Shown in pieces: positions 38,701 through 48,058 of a stretch of DNA of 64,000 bases (position 1 is its first letter; every line of letters starts with the position of its first letter). Made by a program: the position numbers and the translations under genes. Below the pieces are notes generated by a model that saw nothing but the letters and a program-made list of their open reading frames with translations, was not told the origin of the DNA and made no database searches. Source of the stretch: Oscheius dolichura (taxonomy: Eukaryota > Nematoda > Chromadorea > Rhabditida > Rhabditidae); NCBI GenBank assembly GCA_932521035.1, contig OW051495.1:186001-250000 (forward strand), given 5' to 3'.

Positions 38701-41700
38701 AAAAGACAGGGGGGTCTATCATCCATAAAAAAAGACAGGGGGGTCTATCCACCATAAAAAAGACAGGGGGGTCTATCCACCATAAAAAAAGACAGCTGGA
38801 TTGATCCACCATAAAAAAAGACAGGGGGGTCTATCCACCATAAAAAAAGACAGGGGGGTCTATCATCCATAAAAAAAGACAGGGGGGTCTATCATCCATA
38901 AAAAAAGACAGGGGGGTCTATCATCCATAAAAAAAGACAGGGGGGTCTATCATCCATAAAAAAAGACAGGGGGGTCTATCATCCATAAAAAAAGACAGGG
39001 GGGTCTATCATCCATAAAAAAAGACAGGGGGGTCTATCATCCATAAAAAAAGACAGGGGGGTCTATCATCCATAAAAAAAGACAGGGGGGTCTATCATCC
39101 ATAAAAAAAGACAGGGGGGTCTATCCACCATAAAAAAAGACAGGGGGGTCTATCCACCATAAAAAAAGACAGGGGGGTCTATCATCCATAAAAAAAGACA
39201 GGGGGGTCTATCCACCATAAAAAAAGACAGGGGGGTCTATCATCCATAAAAAAAGACAGGGGGGTCTATCCACCATAAAAAAAAGACAGCTGGATTGATC
39301 CACCATAAAAAAAGACAGGGGGGTCTATCATCCATAAAAAAAGACAGGGGGGTCTATCATCCATAAAAAAAGACAGGGGGGTCTATCCACCATAAAAAAA
39401 GACAGGGGGGTCTATCCACCATAAAAAAAGACAGCTGGATTGATCCACCATAAAAAAAGACAGGGGGGTCTATCATCCATAAAAAAAGACAGGGGGGTCT
39501 ATCATCCATAAAAAAAGACAGGGGGGTCTATCATCCATAAAAAAAGACAGGGGGGTCTATCCACCATAAAAAAAGACAGGGGGGTCTATCCACCATAAAA
39601 AAAGACAGGGGGGTCTATCATCCATAAAAAAAGACAGGGGGGTCTATCCACCATAAAAAAAGACAGGGGGGTCTATCATCCATAAAAAAAGACAGGGGGG
39701 TCTATCCACCATAAAAAAAGACAGGGGGGTCTATCCACCATAAAAAAAGACAGCTGGATTGATCCACCATAAAAAAAGACAGCTGGATTGATCCACCATA
39801 AAAAAAGACAGGGGGGTCTATCCACCATAAAAAAAGACAGGGGGGTCTATCATCCATAAAAAAAGACAGGGGGGTCTATCATCCATAAAAAAAGACAGGG
39901 GGGTCTATCATCCATAAAAAAAGACAGGGGGGTCTATCCACCATAAAAAAGACAGGGGGGTCTATCCACCATAAAAAAAGACAGGGGGGTCTATCATCCA
40001 TAAAAAAAGACAGGGGGGTCTATCCACCATAAAAAAAGACAGGGGGGTCTATCCACCATAAAAAAAGACAGGGGGGTCTATCCACCATAAAAAAAGACAG
40101 CTGGATTGATCCACCATAAAAAAAGACAGGGGGGTCTATCCACCATAAAAAAAGACAGGGGGGTCTATCATCCATAAAAAAAGACAGGGGGGTCTATCAT
40201 CCATAAAAAAAGACAGGGGGGTCTATCATCCATAAAAAAAGACAGGGGGGTCTATCCACCATAAAAAAGACAGGGGGGTCTATCCACCATAAAAAAAGAC
40301 AGCTGGATTGATCCACCATAAAAAAAGACAGGGGGGTCTATCATCCATAAAAAAAGACAGGGGGGTCTATCCACCATAAAAAAGACTGGGGGGTCTATCC
40401 ACCATAAAAAAAGACAGCTGGATTGATCCACCATAAAAAAAGACAGGGGGGTCTATCCACCATAAAAAAAGACAGGGGGGTCTATCATCCATAAAAAAAG
40501 ACAGGGGGGTCTATCATCCATAAAAAAAGACAGGGGGGTCTATCATCCATAAAAAAAGACAGGGGGGTCTATCCACCATAAAAAAAGACAGCTGGATTGA
40601 TCCACCATAAAAAAAGACAGGGGGGTCTATCCACCATAAAAAAAGACAGGGGGGTCTATCCACCATAAAAAAAGACAGGGGGGTCTATCCACCATAAAAA
40701 AAGACAGGGGGGTCTATCCACCATAAAAAAAGACAGCTGGATTGATCCACCATAAAAAAAGACAGGGGGGTCTATCCACCATAAAAAAAGACAGGGGGGT
40801 CTATCATCCATAAAAAAAGACAGGGGGGTCTATCATCCATAAAAAAAGACAGGGGGGTCTATCATCCATAAAAAAAGACAGGGGGGTCTATCCACCATAA
40901 AAAAGACAGGGGGGTCTATCCACCATAAAAAAAGACAGCTGGATTGATCCACCATAAAAAAAGACAGGGGGGTCTATCCACCATAAAAAAAGACAGGGGG
41001 GTCTATCATCCATAAAAAAAGACAGGGGGGTCTATCATCCATAAAAAAAGACAGGGGGGTCTATCCACCATAAAAAAAGACAGGGGGGTCTATCATCCAT
41101 AAAAAAAGACAGGGGGGTCTATCATCCATAAAAAAAGACAGGGGGGTCTATCATCCATAAAAAAAGACAGGGGGGTCTATCCACCATAAAAAAGACAGGG
41201 GGGTCTATCCACCATAAAAAAAGACAGCTGGATTGATCCACCATAAAAAAAGACAGGGGGGTCTATCCACCATAAAAAAAGACAGGGGGGTCTATCATCC
41301 ATAAAAAAAGACAGGGGGGTCTATCATCCATAAAAAAAGACAGGGGGGTCTATCATCCATAAAAAAAGACAGGGGGGTCTATCCACCATAAAAAAAGACA
41401 GCTGGATTGATCCACCATAAAAAAAGACAGGGGGGTCTATCCACCATAAAAAAAGACAGGGGGGTCTATCATCCATAAAAAAAGACAGGGGGGTCTATCA
41501 TCCATAAAAAAAGACAGGGGGGTCTATCATCCATAAAAAAAGACAGGGGGGTCTATCCACCATAAAAAAGACAGGGGGGTCTATCCACCATAAAAAAAGA
41601 CAGCTGGATTGATCCACCATAAAAAAAGACAGGGGGGTCTATCATCCATAAAAAAAGACAGGGGGGTCTATCCACCATAAAAAAGACTGGGGGGTCTATC

Positions 41701-42161
41701 CACCATAAAAAAAGACAGCTGGATTGATCCACCATAAAAAAAGACAGGGGGGTCTATCCACCATAAAAAAAGACAGGGGGGTCTATCATCCATAAAAAAA
41801 GACAGGGGGGTCTATCATCCATAAAAAAAGACAGGGGGGTCTATCATCCATAAAAAAAGACAGGGGGGTCTATCCACCATAAAAAAAGACAGCTGGATTG
41901 ATCCACCATAAAAAAAGACAGGGGGGTCTATCCACCATAAAAAAAGACAGGGGGGTCTATCCACCATAAAAAAAGACAGGGGGGTCTATCCACCATAAAA
42001 AAAGACAGGGGGGTCTATCCACCATAAAAAAAGACAGCTGGATTGATCCACCATAAAAAAAGACAGGGGGGTCTATCCACCATAAAAAAAGACAGGGGGG
42101 TCTATCCACCATAAAAAAAGACAGGGGGGTCTATCATCCATAAAAAAAGACAGGGGGGTCT
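35786..42161 (+). repeat. Sat3: 29-bp satellite array, left part
   Basis: About 220 units of 29 bp start AAAAAAAGACAGGGGGG and continue TCTATCATCCAT. Three states alternate: the GGGGGGTCTATCATCC type, the GGGGGGTCTATCCACC type, and a GCTGGATTGATCCACC type in which the G-run is replaced. A-run length varies by one or two bases and gives 27-30-bp units. A segment containing 40,252-40,434 recurs 1,301 bp later at 41,553-41,735, including a private AGACTGGGGGG unit. The G6 run on the plus strand recurs every 29 bp. The array is cut at 42,161 by the RTE element and resumes at 45,081. Confidence 0.97.
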
Positions 42162-45080
42162 TTAACTTTTAACTTTTATTGCGATATCAATGTGTGTACA
42201 TGTCGCAGCGTGCTTCTTCTCCACTGGTCGCGGTCTGTAGCGTGTCATATCCAGTTAGGGCTCGCAAACTCGACGAAACTGTCTGCCCATTTCGCTTTTG
42301 GGCGTCCTCGTGTCCTTCCGCTTTCCCATGGTCTCCATTCCACGATCCTTTTCGTCCATCGGTCGATGTCTCCTTCGGCCAGTCTTCTCGCCCATTGCCA
42401 TTTCCGTTCTGCACAGCGTCGTCTGATGTCCGGAAGAGGGCACTTCTGGTAGAGCCATTCGTTAGTCCGGTGTTCCAAAAGGCTGACTTTCAGCATCTTC
42501 CTCATCATCCGTCGTTGTGCGATGGCCAGCTTGGAGACGTCCCTCTGTCGCAGAGTCCATGTTTCACAGCCGTAGAGGAGGGCTGGCTCGACGCAGGAAA
42601 TGTAGACGCGTATCTTCAGCTGCACTGGGATCCTCTTGTTCGTCATCAGCTGGTGATAGCGGTTGAAGTTGTGCCATCCAGCTTGCACTCGTCTTGTCAG
42701 CTCTAGTGACTCGTTCCTGTCGAACGAGATCCTGGTTCCGAGGTAGATGAAGTTCTTCGCATAGACTATCTGGTGACCGTCGACTTGAAGAGGCGATTCC
42801 CTTCGGTTTGTGAGGGCGAAGGTCTTCCTCTGGTTCACTTTCAGGCCTACGGTACTACATTCGGCGGACAGGGATTGCAGCATCTCCTGGAGTTCCTGGG
42901 CAGATCGGGACATTAGGACGATGTCGTCGGCATAGCGGAGATTGGACAGCCTGGAGCCGTTGACGTTGATGCCCTTCTCTTCCCACAAGAGTCTTCGGAA
43001 GACGGTCTCCAAGACAGCCGAGAAGAGGGCAGGGGAGATGGTATCTCCCTGGCGAACACCTCGTTGGACGTCGATGTTGATATCTCCTCCACAAGCCATG
43101 ACTTTGACTCGTGATCGTCGGTAGGCGGCGTCGAGCACTCTTATCAACTTGGCAGGAACTCCTTGCTCGTAGAGGGAACTCCAGACGGCGGCATGTTCCA
43201 CGGTATCGAAGGCCTTCTCGAAGTCGATGAAGACCATGTAGAGCGGCTCGTTGTATTCTTCGGCACGTTGGATCAGTTCCTTGATGACAAGAATGTGGTC
43301 CAAGGTGGAGTAGCCTTTTCGGAATCCGGCTTGGTCTGACGGTTGGCTCTCCTCCAGCGTCCTGAGCATTCGATCCCCAAGGATGGAGGTGAACAACTTG
43401 TAGACGACTGACAGGAGAGATATAGGCCGGTAGTTCTTGACGTCTAGAGGATTGCCCTTCTTGAAGAGGAGAGAGATGGTGGAGTCGGCAAGTCGATCGG
43501 GCACGTCTTCTTCTTCAAGTATCTTGTTGAAAAGACTAGCTAATTGGGATGGAAGGACGTCCTTGATGGTTTTCATCATATCAGAAGAAATGCAATCTGG
43601 TCCAGGACTTTTGCCATATTTCAGCTTCATAATGGCCTTCTCAACCTCGACAGGCAGTATCCTTGGCACTTCTTCTTCCTTGTCCATTGCAGGCAGAATT
43701 CGGGGTTGTTGGCATCGGTAGAGCTCGTTGTAGAAGTCGGCGACTACCTTCCGGACGTCATCAGGTGTCTTGGTGACGACTCCTCTCGGATCCAGAAGCT
43801 GTGAAAGACGCGGTGTTGCCAGTTGATTGGAGGCAAGCGCCTTCCTGATGCTTCTTCCTGCTGCTACTGCATCTCTAACCCGGGTCAAATGTTTCCTCGC
43901 CAAATCTTCTTTCAGCGATACGCGGAGAGCCTTGTTTACCACGGAGAGTTCGATGATGGTGGCTCTGGTGACTCGACGGTGGCGGAGTTCGTGTCGCTTC
44001 CGGAAGAGGTCGTCGGTCTTGGCGGACTGGTAGGAGGAAGGTGGGACGGGCGTCGATGCGACTTCTGAGGCCAGCTGTATTGCCTCCACCAGCGTACCGT
44101 AGTTGGAGAGGTCCTGTTGCTCTGCCAGTTGTTGAATGGCAAACGAGAACAGAGGACGATGGAGCTCCATTTTCGGACGTGGCTTCGGTAGATGAACTCG
44201 TCTTCCTTCTATGGAGATCTTGGCTAGAAGGAGACGGTGATCCGAAGTGTAGTGGAGACGGCCGATGATGTCGACGTCTTTGAAGATGGAGGGATCAGCA
44301 CAGAGAACGAAGTCGATGGTGTTCTTCGTCTCCATATTCGGCGAGATCCATGTCCACTTCCTTGACGGTCTCTTGGCAAATCGGCTGTTCATCAGATGAA
44401 GCTTGCTCTCGGCACAGAAGTCAGCGAGAAGTTGGCCACGGTCATTCCTCAAACCAGTTCCATATTTCCCGACGTATTCTTCTCCAGCTTGGCCTGTCCC
44501 TACCTTGGCGTTGAAGTCGCCCAGTACCAGCTTGCAGACCCGCGAGCGAAACCCCGGAAGCCGAACTCGACGAAACGACATCGGGGCCTGCAAAGCTTCG
44601 GCAACTGACTCCAATGTTTCTTCGTAGTCAGCGTCGGTGTAGGCGGAGGTAGGGGCATAGACGGCAACCAGGCGCAGGAGGGCGGAAGGAGTAGTCAAAT
44701 CCAGATAGGAGACACGCTCGGACATGGGATGAAAGGAGACGGCGGAGGCCCATCTCTTGTTCACCAAGAAGGCAGTCTGTCCGGCGCCGAGTAGCAGGTT
44801 GCCGGATTGTTGCAGAGTCGACGAATCACGGCCATTTCTTCTCGTCTCCGTCAAGGCAACCACGTCAAAGGGGACTTCTTGGAACGCGGCTTCCAGCTCG
44901 GCAAGGCGCGCGGGGGTCCTAATGGATCTCACGTTGAGTGTCCCCAGTCGGAGTTTCAGCACGTTGGACATAGTACACTGCGCGGTTGTCCAGGCTACGG
45001 GCAGCGGAGCTTTTTACTATTGCTAGGGTGGAAGTCCAAAAAGGAACGACCGACCCAGACCAGAGCAAAAGTAAAAGTCT
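42162..45080 (-). mobile_element. RTE-clade non-LTR retrotransposon inserted in Sat3
   Basis: This is a 2.9-kb element on the minus strand. It has about 110 bp of 5' leader, one long ORF (42,245-44,971) and a short 3' tail holding AATAAAAG and two AAAGTTA-like repeats at 42,162-42,178; RTE elements typically end in short tandem repeats. The Sat3 word CAGGGGGGTCT sits at the left edge (42,151-42,161), and the same word with one extra G sits at the right edge (45,081-45,092). Deleting the element plus one copy restores Sat3 in register, so these look like target-site duplications. The element appears full length and its ORF is uninterrupted, which suggests a young insertion. Confidence 0.9.
42245..44971 (-). 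CDS. RTE retrotransposon polyprotein: AP-like endonuclease plus reverse transcriptase
   Basis: A single 908-residue ORF. It nicks target DNA and copies the element RNA at the nick (target-primed reverse transcription). Residues about 5-250 form an exonuclease-endonuclease-phosphatase domain with the expected landmarks: Asn13 in LNVRS, Glu42 in LTETR, Tyr105 in YAPTS, Asp152 and Asn154 in GDFNAKVG, and SDH at 243-245. Residues about 430-750 form the reverse transcriptase: SPGPD near 455, NYRPISLL near 513, QAGFRKGYST near 547, the catalytic Asp in VFIDFEKAFD (583), GVRQGDTISP (638), and YADD (680-683) with both aspartates. The tail has the CETWTLRQRD segment common in RTE/CFDP2-like proteins. 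Motif spellings and the single-ORF plan favour the RTE clade. All catalytic residues I looked for are present. Other long frames in this interval, on either strand, are shadows. Confidence 0.95.
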   Translation of the reverse strand: MSNVLKLRLGTLNVRSIRTPARLAELEAAFQEVPFDVVALTETRRNGRDSSTLQQSGNLLLGAGQTAFLVNKRWASAVSFHPMSERVSYLDLTTPSALLRLVAVYAPTSAYTDADYEETLESVAEALQAPMSFRRVRLPGFRSRVCKLVLGDFNAKVGTGQAGEEYVGKYGTGLRNDRGQLLADFCAESKLHLMNSRFAKRPSRKWTWISPNMETKNTIDFVLCADPSIFKDVDIIGRLHYTSDHRLLLAKISIEGRRVHLPKPRPKMELHRPLFSFAIQQLAEQQDLSNYGTLVEAIQLASEVASTPVPPSSYQSAKTDDLFRKRHELRHRRVTRATIIELSVVNKALRVSLKEDLARKHLTRVRDAVAAGRSIRKALASNQLATPRLSQLLDPRGVVTKTPDDVRKVVADFYNELYRCQQPRILPAMDKEEEVPRILPVEVEKAIMKLKYGKSPGPDCISSDMMKTIKDVLPSQLASLFNKILEEEDVPDRLADSTISLLFKKGNPLDVKNYRPISLLSVVYKLFTSILGDRMLRTLEESQPSDQAGFRKGYSTLDHILVIKELIQRAEEYNEPLYMVFIDFEKAFDTVEHAAVWSSLYEQGVPAKLIRVLDAAYRRSRVKVMACGGDINIDVQRGVRQGDTISPALFSAVLETVFRRLLWEEKGINVNGSRLSNLRYADDIVLMSRSAQELQEMLQSLSAECSTVGLKVNQRKTFALTNRRESPLQVDGHQIVYAKNFIYLGTRISFDRNESLELTRRVQAGWHNFNRYHQLMTNKRIPVQLKIRVYISCVEPALLYGCETWTLRQRDVSKLAIAQRRMMRKMLKVSLLEHRTNEWLYQKCPLPDIRRRCAERKWQWARRLAEGDIDRWTKRIVEWRPWESGRTRGRPKAKWADSFVEFASPNWI

Positions 45081-45678
45081 CAGGGGGGGTCTATCCACCA
45101 TAAAAAAAGACAGGGGGGTCTATCCACCATAAAAAAAGACAGGGGGGTCTATCCACCATAAAAAAAGACAGGGGGGTCTATCCACCATAAAAAAAAGACA
45201 GCTGGATTGATCCACTATAAAAAAAAGACAGCTGGATTGATCCACCATAAAAAAAGACAGGGGGGTCTATCATCCATAAAAAAAGACAGGGGGGTCTATC
45301 ATCCATAAAAAAAGACAGGGGGGTCTACCCACCATAAAAAAAGACAGGGGGGTCTATCATCCATAAAAAAAGACAGGGGGGTCTATCATCCATAGAAAAA
45401 GACAGGGGGGTCTATCATCCATAGAAAAAGACAGGGGGGTCTATCCACCATAAAAAAAGACAGGGGGGTCTATCATCCATAGAAAAAGACAGGGGGGTCT
45501 ATCATCCATAGAAAAAGACAGGGGGGTCTATCATCCATAAAAAAGACAGGGGGGTCTATCATCCATAAAAAAAGACAGGGGGGTCTATCCACCATAAAAA
45601 AAGACAGGGGGGTCTATCCACCATAAAAAAAGACAGGGGGGTCTATCATCCATAGAAAAAGACAGGGGGGTCTATCCA
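45081..45678 (+). repeat. Sat3: 29-bp satellite array, right remnant
   Basis: About 20 further Sat3 units continue in phase after the retrotransposon. The right end differs from the left part. Several units between about 45,390 and 45,660 read CATAGAAAAAG instead of CATAAAAAAAG, a variant I did not see left of the insertion. The last unit runs into Sat4 at TCTATCCA/TTCTACCG. Edge units that escape homogenisation commonly diverge in this way. Confidence 0.95.
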
Positions 45679-47580
45679 TTTCTACCGTAATGCCGTGTCC
45701 ACCGCTTAGGCTTAACTTTTCTACCACCACGTCCACCGTAATGCCGTCTCCACCGCTTAGGCTTAACTTTTCTACCACCACGTCCACCATAATGCCGTCT
45801 CCACCGCTTAGGCTTAACTTTTCTACCACCGTAATGCCGTGTCCACCGCTCAGGCTTAACTTTTCTACCACCACGTCCACCGTAATGCCGTCTCCACCGC
45901 TTAGGCTTAACTTTTCTACCACCGTAATGCCGTCTCCACCGCTTAGGCTTAACTTTTCTACCACCGTAATGCCGTCTCCACCGCTTAGGCTTAACTTTTC
46001 TACCACCACGTCCACCGTAACGCCGTCTCCACCGCTCAGGCTTAACTTTTCTACCACCGTAACGCCGTCTCCACCGCTTAGGCTTAACTTTTCTACCACC
46101 ACGTCCACCGTAACGCCGTCTCCACCGCTTAGGCTTAACTTTTCTACCACCGTAATGCCGTGTCCACCGCTCAGGCTTAACTTTTCTACCACCACGTCCA
46201 CCGTAACGCCGTCTCCACCGCTTAGGCTTAACTTTTCTACCACCGTAATGCCGTGTCCACCGCTTAGGCTTAACTTTTCTACCACCGTAATGCCGTCTCC
46301 ACCGCTTAGGCTTAACTTTTCTACCACCGTAATGCCGTGTCCACCGCTCAGGCTTAACTTTTCTACCACCACGTCCACCGTAACGCCGTCTCCACCGCTT
46401 AGGCTTAACTTTTCTACCACCACGTCCACCGTAACGCCGTCTCCACCGCTCAGGCTTAACTTTTCTACCACCGTAACGCCGTCTCCACCGCTTAGGCTTA
46501 ACTTTTCTACCACCACGTCCACCGTAATGCCGTGTCCACCGCTTAGGCTTAACTTTTCTACCACCGTAATGCCGTGTCCACCGCTCAGGCTTAACTTTTC
46601 TACCACCACGTCCACCGTAATGCCGTGTCCACCGCTTAGGCTTAACTTTTCTACCACCGTAATGCCGTGTCCACCGCTCAGGCTTAACTTTTCTACCACC
46701 GTAACGCCGTCTCCACCGCTTAGGCTTAACTTTTCTACCACCGTAATGCCGTCTCCACCGCTTAGGCTTAACTTTTCTACCACCGTAACGCCGTCTCCAC
46801 CGCTTAGGCTTAACTTTTCTACCACCGTAATGCCGTGTCCACCGCTCAGGCTTAACTTTTCTACCACCACGTCCACCGTAATGCCGTGTCCACCGCTTAG
46901 GCTTAACTTTTCTACCACCGTAATGCCGTGTCCACCGCTCAGGCTTAACTTTTCTACCACCACGTCCACCGTAATGCCGTGTCCACCGCTTAGGCTTAAC
47001 TTTTCTACCACCGTAACGCCGTCTCCACCGCTTAGGCTTAACTTTTCTACCACCACGTCCACCGTAACGCCGTCTCCACCGCTCAGGCTTAACTTTTCTA
47101 CCACCGTAATGGCGTGTCCACCGCTTAGGCTTAACTTTTCTACCACCACGTCCACCGTAACGCCGTCTCCACCGCTCAGGCTTAACTTTTCTACCACCGT
47201 AATGGCGTGTCCACCGCTTAGGCTTAACTTTTCTACCACCACGTCCACCGTAACGCCGTGTCCACCGCTCAGGCTTAACTTTTCTACCACCACGTCCACC
47301 GTAATGCCGTGTCCACCGCTTAGGCTTAACTTTTCTACCACCACGTCCACCATAATGCCGTCTCCACCGCTTAGGCTTAACTTTTCTACCACCGTAATGC
47401 CGTGTCCACCGCTTAGGCTTAACTTTTCTACCACCGTAATGCCGTGTCCACCGCTCAGGCTTAACTTTTCTACCACCGTAATGCCGTGTCCACCGCTTAG
47501 GCTTAATTTTTCTACCACCGTAATGCCGTGTCCACCATTTAGGCTTAACTTTTCTACCACCGTAATGCCGTGTCCACCGT
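45679..47580 (+). repeat. Sat4: 42/51-bp satellite array with TTAGGC motif
   Basis: About 42 units occur in two lengths. The 42-bp form starts GTAATGCCGTGTCCACCG, continues CTTAGGCTTAACTTTT and ends CTACCACC. The 51-bp form adds ACGTCCACC. Recurrent variants are GTAATG or GTAACG, CCGTG or CCGTC, and CTTAGG or CTCAGG. Both lengths are multiples of three, so one frame per strand stays open (plus 45,690-47,642; minus 45,614-47,698). I regard these frames as artefacts because they run past both array edges into unrelated sequence. Each CTTAGG unit contains GCTTAGGCTTA, an exact 11-nt stretch of the nematode telomere repeat. Confidence 0.96.
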
Positions 47581-48058
47581 TTATTTTATCGGTCAAACAT
47601 CGATATCGGACCAACCATGTCAGAGGAGTTAAAATTTGCTGAACCGAACTGCCAAAAAAAAAAACCAACAATTTTGGTCTGAACGCGCGGCAAGCCAACT
47701 TGGCCCAAGCCTAGTGTGTGGACCCATATCGGGCATGTATGGACGGGGGCGAGTATCTATGGAGAAAGTTCCAGCCACAAATATCGAAGATTTTAACTGT
47801 ACCGTCACCTTCAGCTTCCCATTGTTGCGATTACCAGCTGAAGAGAATATAGCTAAAGTCTACTGCTCCCTTATTTTGGCTGCGGCTTGGCCCAAGCCTA
47901 ACTGTTATCACTGATGCTGGATACGGAGCAGAAAAAAAGGTTAAACGGCAGGGCATTGGGAAAGAAGGGTTGTAGAAGGGGTTGGCTCGCTTTATTAAAT
48001 GAATATTTATTGTCGTAGTTTACGAATAGATACACGATAACCGGCTATGTATCACATG
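47581..48058. other. Satellite-to-gene boundary, no gene seen
   Basis: This is 478 bp of non-tandem sequence between Sat4 and the last exon of the peptidase gene. It contains an A-rich run at 47,653-47,664 and two copies of CTTGGCCCAAGCCTA (47,699-47,713 and 47,886-47,900). The second copy sits in a perfect 7-bp inverted repeat, GGCTTGG-C-CCAAGCC, at 47,884-47,898. No convincing coding segment was found. The rightmost part is 3' UTR of the neighbouring gene. Confidence 0.7.
47991..48011 (-). other. Polyadenylation signals of the APEH gene
   Basis: On the minus strand, AATAAA occurs at 48,006-48,011 and again at 47,991-47,996, which is 48 and 63 nt after the peptidase stop codon. Either could direct 3' end formation. 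Confidence 0.6.

Noticed and set aside
1..42161. CRISPR arrays, suggested by regular 29-33-bp repeats
   Set aside because: Units abut with no spacers, no cas genes are present, and the neighbouring genes are eukaryotic with introns.
42179..45103. Plus-strand and other-frame ORFs across the retrotransposon
   Set aside because: They are shadows of the 908-residue minus-strand ORF; that frame alone carries endonuclease and reverse transcriptase motifs.
45614..47698. Open frames of 694 and 650 codons over Sat4
   Set aside because: Units of 42 and 51 bp are multiples of three, so both strands stay open. No start context, introns or conserved domain; the frames extend into unrelated flanks.
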